Shown: in pieces, positions 49,150-56,593 of the stretch
Position numbering within the stretch: the stretch's first letter is position 1
Layout: each line of letters opens with the position of its first letter
Source: DAOUJI01 sp965197415
GTDB taxonomy: Bacteria > Chloroflexota > Dehalococcoidia > Lucifugimonadales > JAGWBF01
DNA length: 64,000 nt
NCBI GenBank assembly: GCA_965197415.1
Contig: OZ240207.1
Span: 992,001 to 1,056,000, forward strand
Direction of reading: 5' to 3'
Notes under the pieces: generated by a model
The model's database searches: none
What the model was told of the DNA's origin: nothing
The model's input: the letters and a program-made list of their open reading frames with translations, nothing else
Translations under genes and position numbers: made by a program

Positions 49150-51489
49150 ATGAACCTCGGAGGTTTCATAGACACGTTCAAGGACGCGATAGCCAGGAGG
49201 GTGGTCGAGTCCTACCCGCCGCTCTACCGGCCCTCGGAGAACGGCGGCACGCTCCCCAGGCTGCTCCGCAGGCCCCTGGGGGCGCAGGCCGACGCCATCC
49301 GGGGCGCGGCCCTCTCCCTCAAGGCCCACCGGGGCACCACGGTCGTCGGCGAGATGGGAACCGGCAAGACCTTCATCGGCGCGGCGGCCGCATACATGGC
49401 GGGATTCGAGCGGGTGCTCATCATCTGCCCGCCCCACCTGGTCCCCAAGTGGAAGCGGGAGGTGGAGATGACGGTGCCCGGCGTCCGCGCCGCCATCGTC
49501 GAGTCCATCACCGACCTGGAGCGGCTTCGCCTCTCCGTCGGCTCCGGCCCCCTCTTCGCGGTGATGAGCCGGGAGAAGGCCAAGCTGTCCTACCGCTGGA
49601 TGCCCGCCGTGATACAGCGGTGGGCCGTCTCGAAGGGAAGGCTCCTGCGGGAGGAGGAGACGGGGGAGCCCTTCCGAATCCCCTGCTGCCCCGACTGCAC
49701 GGCGCAGATCGTCGATAAGGACGGCGTGCCGCTGACGTTCTCGGACCTGAACCGGCGCAAGCACACCTGCGCTGCCTGCGACGCCCCCCTCTGGCAGGCC
49801 GACAGGTCCGGCCCGGCCCGCTACCCGCTGGCCGACTACATCAAGCACAGGATGAAGGGCTTCTTCGACCTGCTGATCGGCGACGAGGTCCATGAGTTCA
49901 AGGGGCGAGGGAGCGCCCAGGGCATCGCCGCGGGCATCCTCGCCGACGTGTGCGGCAAGTCCCTCAGCCTGACCGGGACGCTCCTCGGCGGCTACTCCTC
50001 GACCATCTTCCATCTCCTCTACCGGTTCTCGCCGGAGATACGGACGGAGTTCGGGCGGTCCGACGAGCACCGCTGGATACAGCGGTACGGCTTCGAGGAG
50101 GTCACCGTCGGCAAGCCCGACGACGACGCGGTGGAGGACGGGCGCAACAGCCGACGCCGCAGCTTCCGCAAGGTCACCCGGGAGAGGCCGGGCCTCGTGC
50201 CCAGCGCCCTCTTCCACATCATAGGGAACACCGTCTTCCTCAGACTGGCGGACGTGGCCTCCGGCCTGCCGGACTACGAGGAGAAGATCCTCGTGTCCTC
50301 GATGGACTCGGAGGAGGACGCCACCGGCTACTCCCAGCGCAGCGCCTACCACACCGTGTTCGAGGAGCTGAAGAAGGAGCTGGCAGCTGCCCTAAAGAGC
50401 GGCTCCAAGCGGCTGCTGGCCACCTATCTCCAGACCCTGTTGGCCTACCCGGACGGCTGCACCAGGGGGGAGACGGTCTTCGACCCCCGGACCGGCGACG
50501 TCATCGTGCAGGTGCCGCCCCTGTCCGAAGAGAAGCTCTACCCGAAGGAGAAGGCGCTCGTCGACCTGGTGGCCGCCGAGCGGCTGGAGGGAAGACGGGT
50601 GCTGGTCTACGTCACCCACACGGGGACGCGGGACATCACCGGGCGGATGGACGACTTCCTCACCCGGCACGGGTTCAAGGTGGCGGTGATGAAGGCCGAC
50701 GCCGTGGCCCCGAACCGCAGGGAGAAGTGGGTCGCCGACAAGGTCAAGGAGGGCATCGACGTCCTCATCTGCCACCCGCGATTGGTGCAGACCGGCCTGG
50801 ACCTGATCGACTTCCCGACAATCGTCTGGGACGAAACGGATTACTCGGTCTACGTCGTCCGGCAGGCGTCGCGGCGGTCGTGGCGCATCGGGCAGACCCG
50901 CCCGGTGAAGGTGGTGTTCATGTCCTACCGGAACACGCTGCAGGCCGACGCTCTGAAGCTGGTGGCGAAGAAGATGCAGAGCTCCCTGGCCGTCGAGGGA
51001 GAGCTGCCGGAGGACGGGCTGGCCGCATACGGCGACGATGGCGACGACATGATGATGGCGCTGGCCCGCAGGATCGTCAGCGGCGACGAGGAGGACACCG
51101 AGACGATGGAGGAGGTGTTCGCCCAGGCCAGGAATGCCGAGAGCGAGGCCGAGGAGCTGCTGGTGGACGACGGCTGGAAGGTCGTCGAGATTGAGCCGGA
51201 GAAGATCTCGGTCAACGGCAACGGGAATGGCAACGGCCACCACGACCCCTTCGACATCGGGCCGACCGTGGAGCTTGTCCCGGCCAACGGTCACGCCAAC
51301 GGGAACGGCAACGGCCACCACGACGAAACCCCGGAGGCGCAGCAGTCGCTGTTCTCCTGGGCGGAGTTCATGGCCGAGGAGCCGGTCAAGCCGAAGCGCA
51401 ACCGCAAGCCCCAGCCCGCAAGCCTCTCGATGTTCGAGTGGGCGATGGAGCAGGAACGGGAGAAGGAGCCGGTCGGCGCGGGGCGCTAG
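49150..51489 (+). CDS. SNF2/DEAD-like helicase with inserted zinc ribbon
   Basis: A 779-aa superfamily 2 helicase. Walker A VVGEMGTGKTF (near residue 66) and DEVH in LIGDEVHEFKG (near 242), with SLSLTGTLLGGY as motif III. Zinc-ribbon-like CCPDCTAQ and CAACDAPL are inserted between them. A C-terminal helicase half follows with VLVYVTHTG, LICHPRLVQTGLDL and RRSWRIGQTRPV (motif VI). The tail is flexible with two copies of NGNGNGHHD. Such proteins occur on conjugative elements and plasmids next to the methyltransferase; likely DNA remodelling or defence-related. AAAGGAGG precedes the ATG. Confidence 0.88.
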   Translation: MNLGGFIDTFKDAIARRVVESYPPLYRPSENGGTLPRLLRRPLGAQADAIRGAALSLKAHRGTTVVGEMGTGKTFIGAAAAYMAGFERVLIICPPHLVPKWKREVEMTVPGVRAAIVESITDLERLRLSVGSGPLFAVMSREKAKLSYRWMPAVIQRWAVSKGRLLREEETGEPFRIPCCPDCTAQIVDKDGVPLTFSDLNRRKHTCAACDAPLWQADRSGPARYPLADYIKHRMKGFFDLLIGDEVHEFKGRGSAQGIAAGILADVCGKSLSLTGTLLGGYSSTIFHLLYRFSPEIRTEFGRSDEHRWIQRYGFEEVTVGKPDDDAVEDGRNSRRRSFRKVTRERPGLVPSALFHIIGNTVFLRLADVASGLPDYEEKILVSSMDSEEDATGYSQRSAYHTVFEELKKELAAALKSGSKRLLATYLQTLLAYPDGCTRGETVFDPRTGDVIVQVPPLSEEKLYPKEKALVDLVAAERLEGRRVLVYVTHTGTRDITGRMDDFLTRHGFKVAVMKADAVAPNRREKWVADKVKEGIDVLICHPRLVQTGLDLIDFPTIVWDETDYSVYVVRQASRRSWRIGQTRPVKVVFMSYRNTLQADALKLVAKKMQSSLAVEGELPEDGLAAYGDDGDDMMMALARRIVSGDEEDTETMEEVFAQARNAESEAEELLVDDGWKVVEIEPEKISVNGNGNGNGHHDPFDIGPTVELVPANGHANGNGNGHHDETPEAQQSLFSWAEFMAEEPVKPKRNRKPQPASLSMFEWAMEQEREKEPVGAGR

Positions 51490-51501
51490 ACCGCAGTTCA
51501 C

Positions 51502-51539
51502 GAGGAGGGGCCGCCGCAAACGGAGCGGCGGCCTCCCCC
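51502..51539 (+). repeat. Intergenic hairpin, family member 8
   Basis: GAGG-CCGCCGC pairs with GCGGCGGCCTC around AAACGGA, with a GG bulge. It is the gap between the helicase and the PRTRC cassette. Confidence 0.55.
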
Positions 51540-51583
51540 GCAGACGGCAACGCAGGTATCGCATTCAGAAAGGAGACCAACTA

Positions 51584-51790
51584 ATGGCACGCATCTTCGT
51601 ATACGACGACCGCGAGTTCCCGGACCCCGACCCCCAGATGAGCGTCGACCAGGTGAAGGCAACGCTCAGCGACTTCTACGGGGAGATCGCCAACGCCTCG
51701 GTCAAGGAGACCAAGCGCGGCGACGACACCATCTACGAGTTCCAGCGGCGGGTGGGCACCAAGGGCGCCTTCCAGTCCGCCCGGAGCTAG
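51584..51790 (+). CDS. PRTRC system protein C (ubiquitin-like)
   Basis: A 68-aa protein matching the PRTRC protein C family: FPDPDPQMSVDQVKATLSDFY, then TIYEFQRRVGTKG. The family has a ubiquitin/ThiS-like fold. Here seven residues (AFQSARS) follow Gly61, so a protease (perhaps the cassette's own JAMM protein) would have to expose a C-terminal Gly for conjugation; that is inference. AAGGAGACC precedes the ATG. It heads the cassette whose other members lie at 52842-54996. Confidence 0.85.
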   Translation: MARIFVYDDREFPDPDPQMSVDQVKATLSDFYGEIANASVKETKRGDDTIYEFQRRVGTKGAFQSARS

Positions 51791-51803
51791 AGGAGGGCAA
51801 CCG

Positions 51804-52034
51804 ATGGACAACCGCACCTTCGCGGGCCTGCTGGCGGCGACCCCGCCGGCGGCCCTGAGCATCCTTGAGCTCACGGCGGAGCTCACACGGCCCGACGGCT
51901 CCTTCGACCTGGACGCCGCGGCCGCACGGCAAAAGGACGTGGAGATGTCCTGCACCCAGGCCCAGGACTACGCATCATCCACGGGACGCCTTCTGGAGGC
52001 GCTGCGATGGCAGCTGCGGCCCCGGCGCTCCTGA
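51804..52034 (+). CDS. Small hypothetical protein inside the PRTRC cassette
   Basis: A 76-aa protein, hydrophilic, mostly helical (SILELTAELTRPDG, DAAAARQKDVEMS), with a basic tail. GAGGG lies before the ATG, 13 bases after the protein C stop. It overlaps the next gene by 28 bases. Not a standard PRTRC member that I recognise; its position inside the cassette suggests a cassette-specific factor. Confidence 0.55.
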   Translation: MDNRTFAGLLAATPPAALSILELTAELTRPDGSFDLDAAAARQKDVEMSCTQAQDYASSTGRLLEALRWQLRPRRS

Positions 52035-52852
52035 GCGGCCTTGCTGAAAAACTCCTGCGGCGTCCGCCGTCGCTGCGGGAACTGGTGACGCTGGTCGGCT
52101 ACGCCGACGACTACGCCTGGTTCGCGGGGCTGGTGCGCCGCCTCTTCCCCAACGAGGCGGAGGCGGCACTCTCGGCCCCCGATGTACGCAGTAGGGTGGA
52201 GCGGTTCGCCAATCTCTTCGGAGAACGGCACTTCCCCCTCTACGCGCCAATGATCGAGTTCTGGACGGACTCCGATGACGAACCGCCCTGGTCCTGGCTG
52301 AGGAGGGGAATCCCCTTCGAGCTGATGGGCTTCGGCTACGACGGCCTCCACGAGATGTGGAACGGCTACCGGGAGGGACTCTCGGCGATGGCCCTCCTGG
52401 TCAGGCCCCCCGACGTCTACTACGACGGCCCCGACGGGCTGCGGGTGGCCTGGCTGGAGTCGGCCGCCGAACGCATCCCGCAAGAGACGCTGCAAAGAGT
52501 CCCGGAGGGCGGCATACCCCTGAAGGACCTCACGGAGGCGCTGAAAGACACGAGGTTCGAGGGCGCGGCCCTGGCCGCCTCCTGGGTCCTCGCCGAGACC
52601 GGCAACTGGTTTCTCGACCACAACTACGAGGACGGCTCCTACGACGGGTTCTGCGACCCCTGGGATGACGACATCATCGCCGAGGGCACGGAGGAGTGGC
52701 GCAGGGCCAATGCCCTCATGGACGCGGTGTGCAAGCTGGGCGACTGGCTGGAGGAGGACCTCCCCGGCCGCTTCGCCGAGATGCTGGACTTCACCCTCGC
52801 GCGGATACCGGAACAAGAAAAAGGAAAGGAGGACAACGACCATGAGCAATGA
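52007..52852 (+). CDS. Hypothetical protein inside the PRTRC cassette
   Basis: A 281-aa soluble, acidic, aromatic-rich protein (YADDYAWFAGLVRRLF, WSWLRRGIPFELMGFGYDGLHEMW, NWFLDHNYEDGSYDGFCDPWDDD). No family is recognised. It starts inside the preceding gene and ends 11 bases into the protein B gene, so it is translationally linked to both. As the only large unknown gene of the cassette it is a candidate substrate, adaptor or regulator. Confidence 0.6.
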   Translation: MAAAAPALLSGLAEKLLRRPPSLRELVTLVGYADDYAWFAGLVRRLFPNEAEAALSAPDVRSRVERFANLFGERHFPLYAPMIEFWTDSDDEPPWSWLRRGIPFELMGFGYDGLHEMWNGYREGLSAMALLVRPPDVYYDGPDGLRVAWLESAAERIPQETLQRVPEGGIPLKDLTEALKDTRFEGAALAASWVLAETGNWFLDHNYEDGSYDGFCDPWDDDIIAEGTEEWRRANALMDAVCKLGDWLEEDLPGRFAEMLDFTLARIPEQEKGKEDNDHEQ

Positions 52853-53552
52853 ACCCGACACGACCCAGTGGTCCCTGCCGGGTCCGGCGGACGCGCCCCG
52901 TGACGACCTCAAGCTCCAGCTGGAGGTCTACGGGGAGACCATCCTGCTGCGGGGCTTCGATGGCGACTCCACGTGGGTCAGGACCGTCTCGGCGGACGAG
53001 ATCGCCAACGTGTTCACCCAGCACCTGGGGTTCTCCTCGGGGCTGCTGCCCCAAGATGCCGTCTGGTGGAACCAGGGCGAGACCGGGCAGGTGGTGGCCC
53101 TGTGGCGGCCGCCCCAGGTCTGGTCCGTGGCCCTGCAACGGGAGGCGTTCAAGCCCCCCGCCCGGCTCCGGCTTCCCATGCCGGGGCTGGTCTTCGTCTG
53201 CTCGCCGGGCCGCGCCCCCTGGGTCTACGCCGCAGCGGAGCGGCCCACCGACGCCGAGCAGCACCTCTTCCGGGCCCCCGCCTTCAACGTCTTCAGGGAC
53301 GGGAGGGTCTGCCCCGGAAGCCACCGGTTCCCCGAGGAGGTTGGACGGATACCGGAGTCCTTCTTCCAGTCCTTCTTCTCCCTTACCGGAGACTCGCGGG
53401 ACCGGTCGAAGAAACACCCCGAAAACCTGGTCGCATTATGGGAGGAGTTAGATGGCAAGACCGAGTACCCGATGGAGGACCTGGTTCCCCAGTGTTCGGT
53501 GGGCCACGCGATGGCGGTCTCCGAGGGAAGACGTGGCTACCGCTACGGCTAG
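52842..53552 (+). CDS. PRTRC system protein B (E2-like)
   Basis: A 236-aa protein of PRTRC protein B type. The segment PAFNVFRDGRVCPGSHRFPEE resembles the ubiquitin-conjugating (E2) signature (N-[VI]-x-x-DG-x-[VI]-C), which makes Cys in GRVCPG the likely catalytic residue. PPQVWSVALQ, LPMPGLVFVC and PESFFQSFFS are further family blocks. AAAGGAGG precedes the ATG. It lies between the ubiquitin-like protein C and the JAMM and E1-like genes, giving a complete conjugation set. Confidence 0.88.
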   Translation: MSNEPDTTQWSLPGPADAPRDDLKLQLEVYGETILLRGFDGDSTWVRTVSADEIANVFTQHLGFSSGLLPQDAVWWNQGETGQVVALWRPPQVWSVALQREAFKPPARLRLPMPGLVFVCSPGRAPWVYAAAERPTDAEQHLFRAPAFNVFRDGRVCPGSHRFPEEVGRIPESFFQSFFSLTGDSRDRSKKHPENLVALWEELDGKTEYPMEDLVPQCSVGHAMAVSEGRRGYRYG

Positions 53553-54177
53553 CCCCATGCCAGGGCCGGTGGGCTACCTGGTCAACCGCCCCACAGGACT
53601 CGCCGGAGTTCACGGCATCGGCTACGACTACGTTCTCGGCTCCGGCGGTCTCTACGTCCAGTCCGAGAGCGCCCACCTGACGGCGCGGGTGCCGGTCGCG
53701 CCATGCACGGTGCGAGGACTCGCTCCCGTGGCCGAGAAGGTGGATCTGACCCACGGCCCCATCCCGGCAGCCCTCTTCGAGATCGGGCTGCGCTGGTTCG
53801 AGGACACCCCGCACACCGAGCGGTTCTTCGCCGTGCGGTGGGACGGGCGAGCCTACCGGCTGGTGGTTCCCGAACAGGAAGGGACGGCCACGCGCCTCAA
53901 GTACCGGCCCCCCGCAGGGGTCGTCGCCGAGTTCCACTCCCACGGTCGCTCCCGCGCCTTCTTCTCGAAGACCGACGACCGGGACGAGCAGGGGTTCCGC
54001 ATCTACGGCGTCGCCGGACGCCTCGGCAGCGACCGGCCCGAGCTGAGCCTCCGGGTCGGCGTCTACGGCCACTTCGCCCCGGTGGAGTGGTCGCAGGTGT
54101 TCGACGGCCCGCACCCCGGCCTCCGGCTGGTGAGTGAGGAGGCGGACGCAACGAATCCAATAGAAGGAGGTGAGTGA
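53533..54177 (+). CDS. PRTRC system protein A (JAMM/MPN isopeptidase-like)
   Basis: A 214-aa protein with a JAB/MPN metalloprotease motif: AEFHSHGRSRAFFSKTDD fits HxH-x7-S-xx-D exactly. It is expected to cleave the ubiquitin-like protein or its conjugates. The start is uncertain. GTG 53533 (GAGGGA just before) is used here; ATG 53557 lies past the protein B stop but has no ribosome-binding site, while ATG 53452 has GGAGGAG but would overlap protein B by about 100 bases. Confidence 0.85.
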   Translation: MATATASPMPGPVGYLVNRPTGLAGVHGIGYDYVLGSGGLYVQSESAHLTARVPVAPCTVRGLAPVAEKVDLTHGPIPAALFEIGLRWFEDTPHTERFFAVRWDGRAYRLVVPEQEGTATRLKYRPPAGVVAEFHSHGRSRAFFSKTDDRDEQGFRIYGVAGRLGSDRPELSLRVGVYGHFAPVEWSQVFDGPHPGLRLVSEEADATNPIEGGE

Positions 54178-54180
54178 AAA

Positions 54181-54996
54181 ATGCCCTACTACCTGGACAA
54201 CGCATTCCTGCTGGACGACCCCTGGATCACCGTGGTCGGCTGCGGCGGGACCGGAGGTTTCGTGGCCGAGGGTCTCTGCCGCCTCTTCCAGGGGCGGGAG
54301 GCCACCATCGTCCTGGTCGACCACGACCGGGTGGAGCCCCACAACCTGCTGCGCCAGAACTTCTACGCGGAGGATGTGGGCAAGTTCAAGAGCCAGGCCC
54401 TCGCCGACCGGCTGGCACGGGCATACAAGCGTCCGGTGGGCTACTCCGTCTACCCCTTCCGGGAAGGCGACGACCGCCCCAACGGGCACTGCTACCCCGG
54501 CCTTCCCAACTACGGCGACAGCCTCATCATCGGCTGCGCCGACAACGCCGCCGCACGAAGGGCGATGGCGGAGTGCCTGCCGGGAGACCCGCGACGGTGG
54601 CTCATCGACGCGGGCAACGACACCAACTGGGGACAGGTGCTGGTGGGGAACGTGGCCGAGCCGGTGACCCTGCACGAACCTCCCTTCACCGGCGAGACCT
54701 GCCACCTGGCCCCCGCACCCACGCTCCAGCGCCCCGACCTGCTGACGGCGGTGTCGACCAGGCCGCCGGACGTGGACTGCGCCGCCGCCCTCGACCTCAC
54801 CGACCAGGACCCGACCATCAACCAGATGATGGCGTCGCTGGTCTTACAGGTGGTCCGCCGCATGGTGGCGGGCTCCTGCCCCTTCCTGGGCCTCTACCTG
54901 GACATGGAGCAGGGGACCGTAACCCCGCGCTACGTCACCCCGGAGGCGGTGGCGCGCATCGTGGGGCCGGACTCCGAATGGGAGATATCGGCCTAG
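54181..54996 (+). CDS. PRTRC system ThiF family protein (E1-like)
   Basis: A 271-aa E1/ThiF/MoeB-type adenylating protein. Rossmann start WITVVGCGGTGGFVAEGL, then LVDHDRVEPHNLLRQNF (the Arg that contacts ATP) and IIGCADNAAARRAM. Cys in VDCAAALD may form the thioester with the ubiquitin-like protein. AGAAGGAGG precedes the ATG, right after protein A. It would activate protein C and pass it to protein B. Confidence 0.9.
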   Translation: MPYYLDNAFLLDDPWITVVGCGGTGGFVAEGLCRLFQGREATIVLVDHDRVEPHNLLRQNFYAEDVGKFKSQALADRLARAYKRPVGYSVYPFREGDDRPNGHCYPGLPNYGDSLIIGCADNAAARRAMAECLPGDPRRWLIDAGNDTNWGQVLVGNVAEPVTLHEPPFTGETCHLAPAPTLQRPDLLTAVSTRPPDVDCAAALDLTDQDPTINQMMASLVLQVVRRMVAGSCPFLGLYLDMEQGTVTPRYVTPEAVARIVGPDSEWEISA

Positions 54997-55046
54997 GGAA
55001 CAACGCCAACGGACACGCTTTGGAAGTAGAGAAAGAAGGAGAAACC

Positions 55047-55442
55047 ATGACTGACAAGAACGGGACCACCACGACCACGACCATGTGGCAGGACAACCAC
55101 AGCGGGCTCCGCAGGCACAAGCTGATGACCAGGGAGCTCGCCGACACCATCCCGCCCCTGTACGCCAACGACGGCGCGGACGACCCCGACGCCGTGGTCG
55201 CCAAAGTGAAGCTGTTCAGCCCCTACAACGGCTGGCGCTGGTACGTCACCGAGTGGGACGCCAAGACTGGAACGTGCTTCGGCCTCGTCGAGGGGTTCGA
55301 GACCGAGCTTGGCTACTTTGACCTGACCGAGCTGGCTGAGGTAACCGTGTTCGGAGGCGTTCCCGCCGTGGAGCGCGACCTGTACTGGGAACCGCAGACC
55401 CTCGGCGAGATCAGGAGGCAGGCGTCGGGGATTGCGGCCTAG
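55047..55442 (+). CDS. DUF2958-family protein
   Basis: A 131-aa protein with the DUF2958 blocks: LADTIPPLYANDG, VKLFSPYNGWRWYVTEWDAKTG, FETELGYFDLTEL and ERDLYWEPQTLGEI. The family is frequent on plasmids, phages and ICEs near antirestriction-like genes; function is not known. AAGGAGAAACC precedes the ATG. Confidence 0.82.
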   Translation: MTDKNGTTTTTTMWQDNHSGLRRHKLMTRELADTIPPLYANDGADDPDAVVAKVKLFSPYNGWRWYVTEWDAKTGTCFGLVEGFETELGYFDLTELAEVTVFGGVPAVERDLYWEPQTLGEIRRQASGIAA

Positions 55443-55489
55443 TCAACGGCACACATGAACGCAGCCCTATAACAAAGAAAGGAGAAACC

Positions 55490-55987
55490 ATGCCTGACGA
55501 GAATGGAACGAAAGCAACCCGCTCGGACACGCCGAGCGCAGACGAGAGTCTCTTCGGCGATGCGGCTGACGCCGCCGCTGCCGCCGTTGACCAGGAGGAA
55601 GACTCCAAGGGTGAGACGACACAGGACGGCCAGGGCTCCGATGACGCCGGGGAGCAGGCCGCGGGAGACGCGACCGAAGCCTCCGAGGACCTGAAGGTGG
55701 TCGTGTCCATCAAGGGCGGTCGGGCCACCATCGGGGTGCAGCAGCCCTCGTCGGACCCGCACATCGAGTCGTTCGACGACGCTGACCTCCCCGGCCTGAC
55801 ACAGGAGGTGCCGGCGGTGGTCGACCGGGCGAGAGCCAAATGGGAGGACACACCCAAGCATCCGGCCCACGAGAGACCCGCTCCCACTCCCAGGGGCCGG
55901 AACCGGCGCGGGCAAGCTGCGGCTCAGGCCGAGACGGCCGAGGGAGGGGCAGAGCAGCAGCAACCCGAGACGCTGAGGCTGTTCTAG
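55490..55987 (+). CDS. Acidic low-complexity protein
   Basis: A 165-aa protein. The first 65 residues are a disordered acidic run (DAADAAAAAVDQEEDSKGE). A short beta-rich core follows (DLKVVVSIKGGRATIGVQ), then a helical segment and a basic Pro/Arg/Gln tail. No family is recognised with confidence. It follows the PRTRC cassette and may be a cassette-linked E-like member, which is conjecture. AAGGAGAAACC precedes the ATG. Confidence 0.6.
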   Translation: MPDENGTKATRSDTPSADESLFGDAADAAAAAVDQEEDSKGETTQDGQGSDDAGEQAAGDATEASEDLKVVVSIKGGRATIGVQQPSSDPHIESFDDADLPGLTQEVPAVVDRARAKWEDTPKHPAHERPAPTPRGRNRRGQAAAQAETAEGGAEQQQPETLRLF

Positions 55988-56048
55988 GGGCCGAGTCGAG
56001 ATGGCTCGGACACATCATCGCAGTCGGCGCGGGACGCTGACCGCAGTA

Positions 56049-56088
56049 GCAGGGGGAGGTCGTCGCAACGGCGACGGCTTCCCTCTGC
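56049..56088 (+). repeat. Terminal hairpin of the plus-strand operon, family member 9
   Basis: GCAGGGGGAGG pairs with CTTCCCTCTGC, with GTCGTCGC/GCGACGGC inside. It lies after the last plus-strand gene of the element and before the convergent HTH pseudogene, so it may also terminate. Confidence 0.55.
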
Positions 56089-56157
56089 CCAGCCATGTAT
56101 ATGGCCTTTTTGCATTTCGGCCGCTGTGGTCGCGGGCCGCTTCCCCGGCAAGCCGGT

Positions 56158-56511
56158 TCAGCCGGTGAACAGGTGACCGAGGCCCAGGTCGTCTGCCAGG
56201 TCCTGAAGCGCCTTCAAATGCCGATAGTTGGGCCGCACTCCTCGCTGCCACCAACGCCTTACGGTGACGGGATCGACGCCGAGACGACGGGCGATCTCCA
56301 CTCATGACAGGCCGGATGCGTGCTTGAACCACACCAGCCGTTGTGGGAAGTCGTCTAGGAAGTCGCGGGGCTTTCTCCTGTACTGCGTGCGCTGTCGAGG
56401 CATAGCGCGAATCCTTGTCACGGACGACCACAATCCCCTCCGCGACGGGGTGTCCAAGCCGTCAAGCAAACCCGCTTTCAAGCGGCCTCGAAGCTCCGAC
56501 GTATCCGGCAC
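56158..56511 (-). pseudogene. HTH regulator with an in-frame TGA
   Basis: Reading from ATG 56511, the frame gives 69 residues up to KHASGLS and a TGA, and then in the same frame continues VEIARRLGVDPVTVRRWWQRG and ends DLGLGHLFTG plus TGA at 56158-56160. The same position in the related gene at 26764-27093 reads SGLTWAAFARAIGVDP, so the TGA stands where Trp (TGG) is expected. One G-to-A change has disrupted an otherwise intact HTH gene. A start at an inner ATG (MPRQRTQYRRK) is also possible. Confidence 0.7.
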
Positions 56512-56593
56512 GGGAGAGGCCGCCGCCCTCCCCCGGCGATCCGTATGCGGGCTTTTCTTGTTGCCAGTAAGACCGAGCGATTGACTTCCCGCT

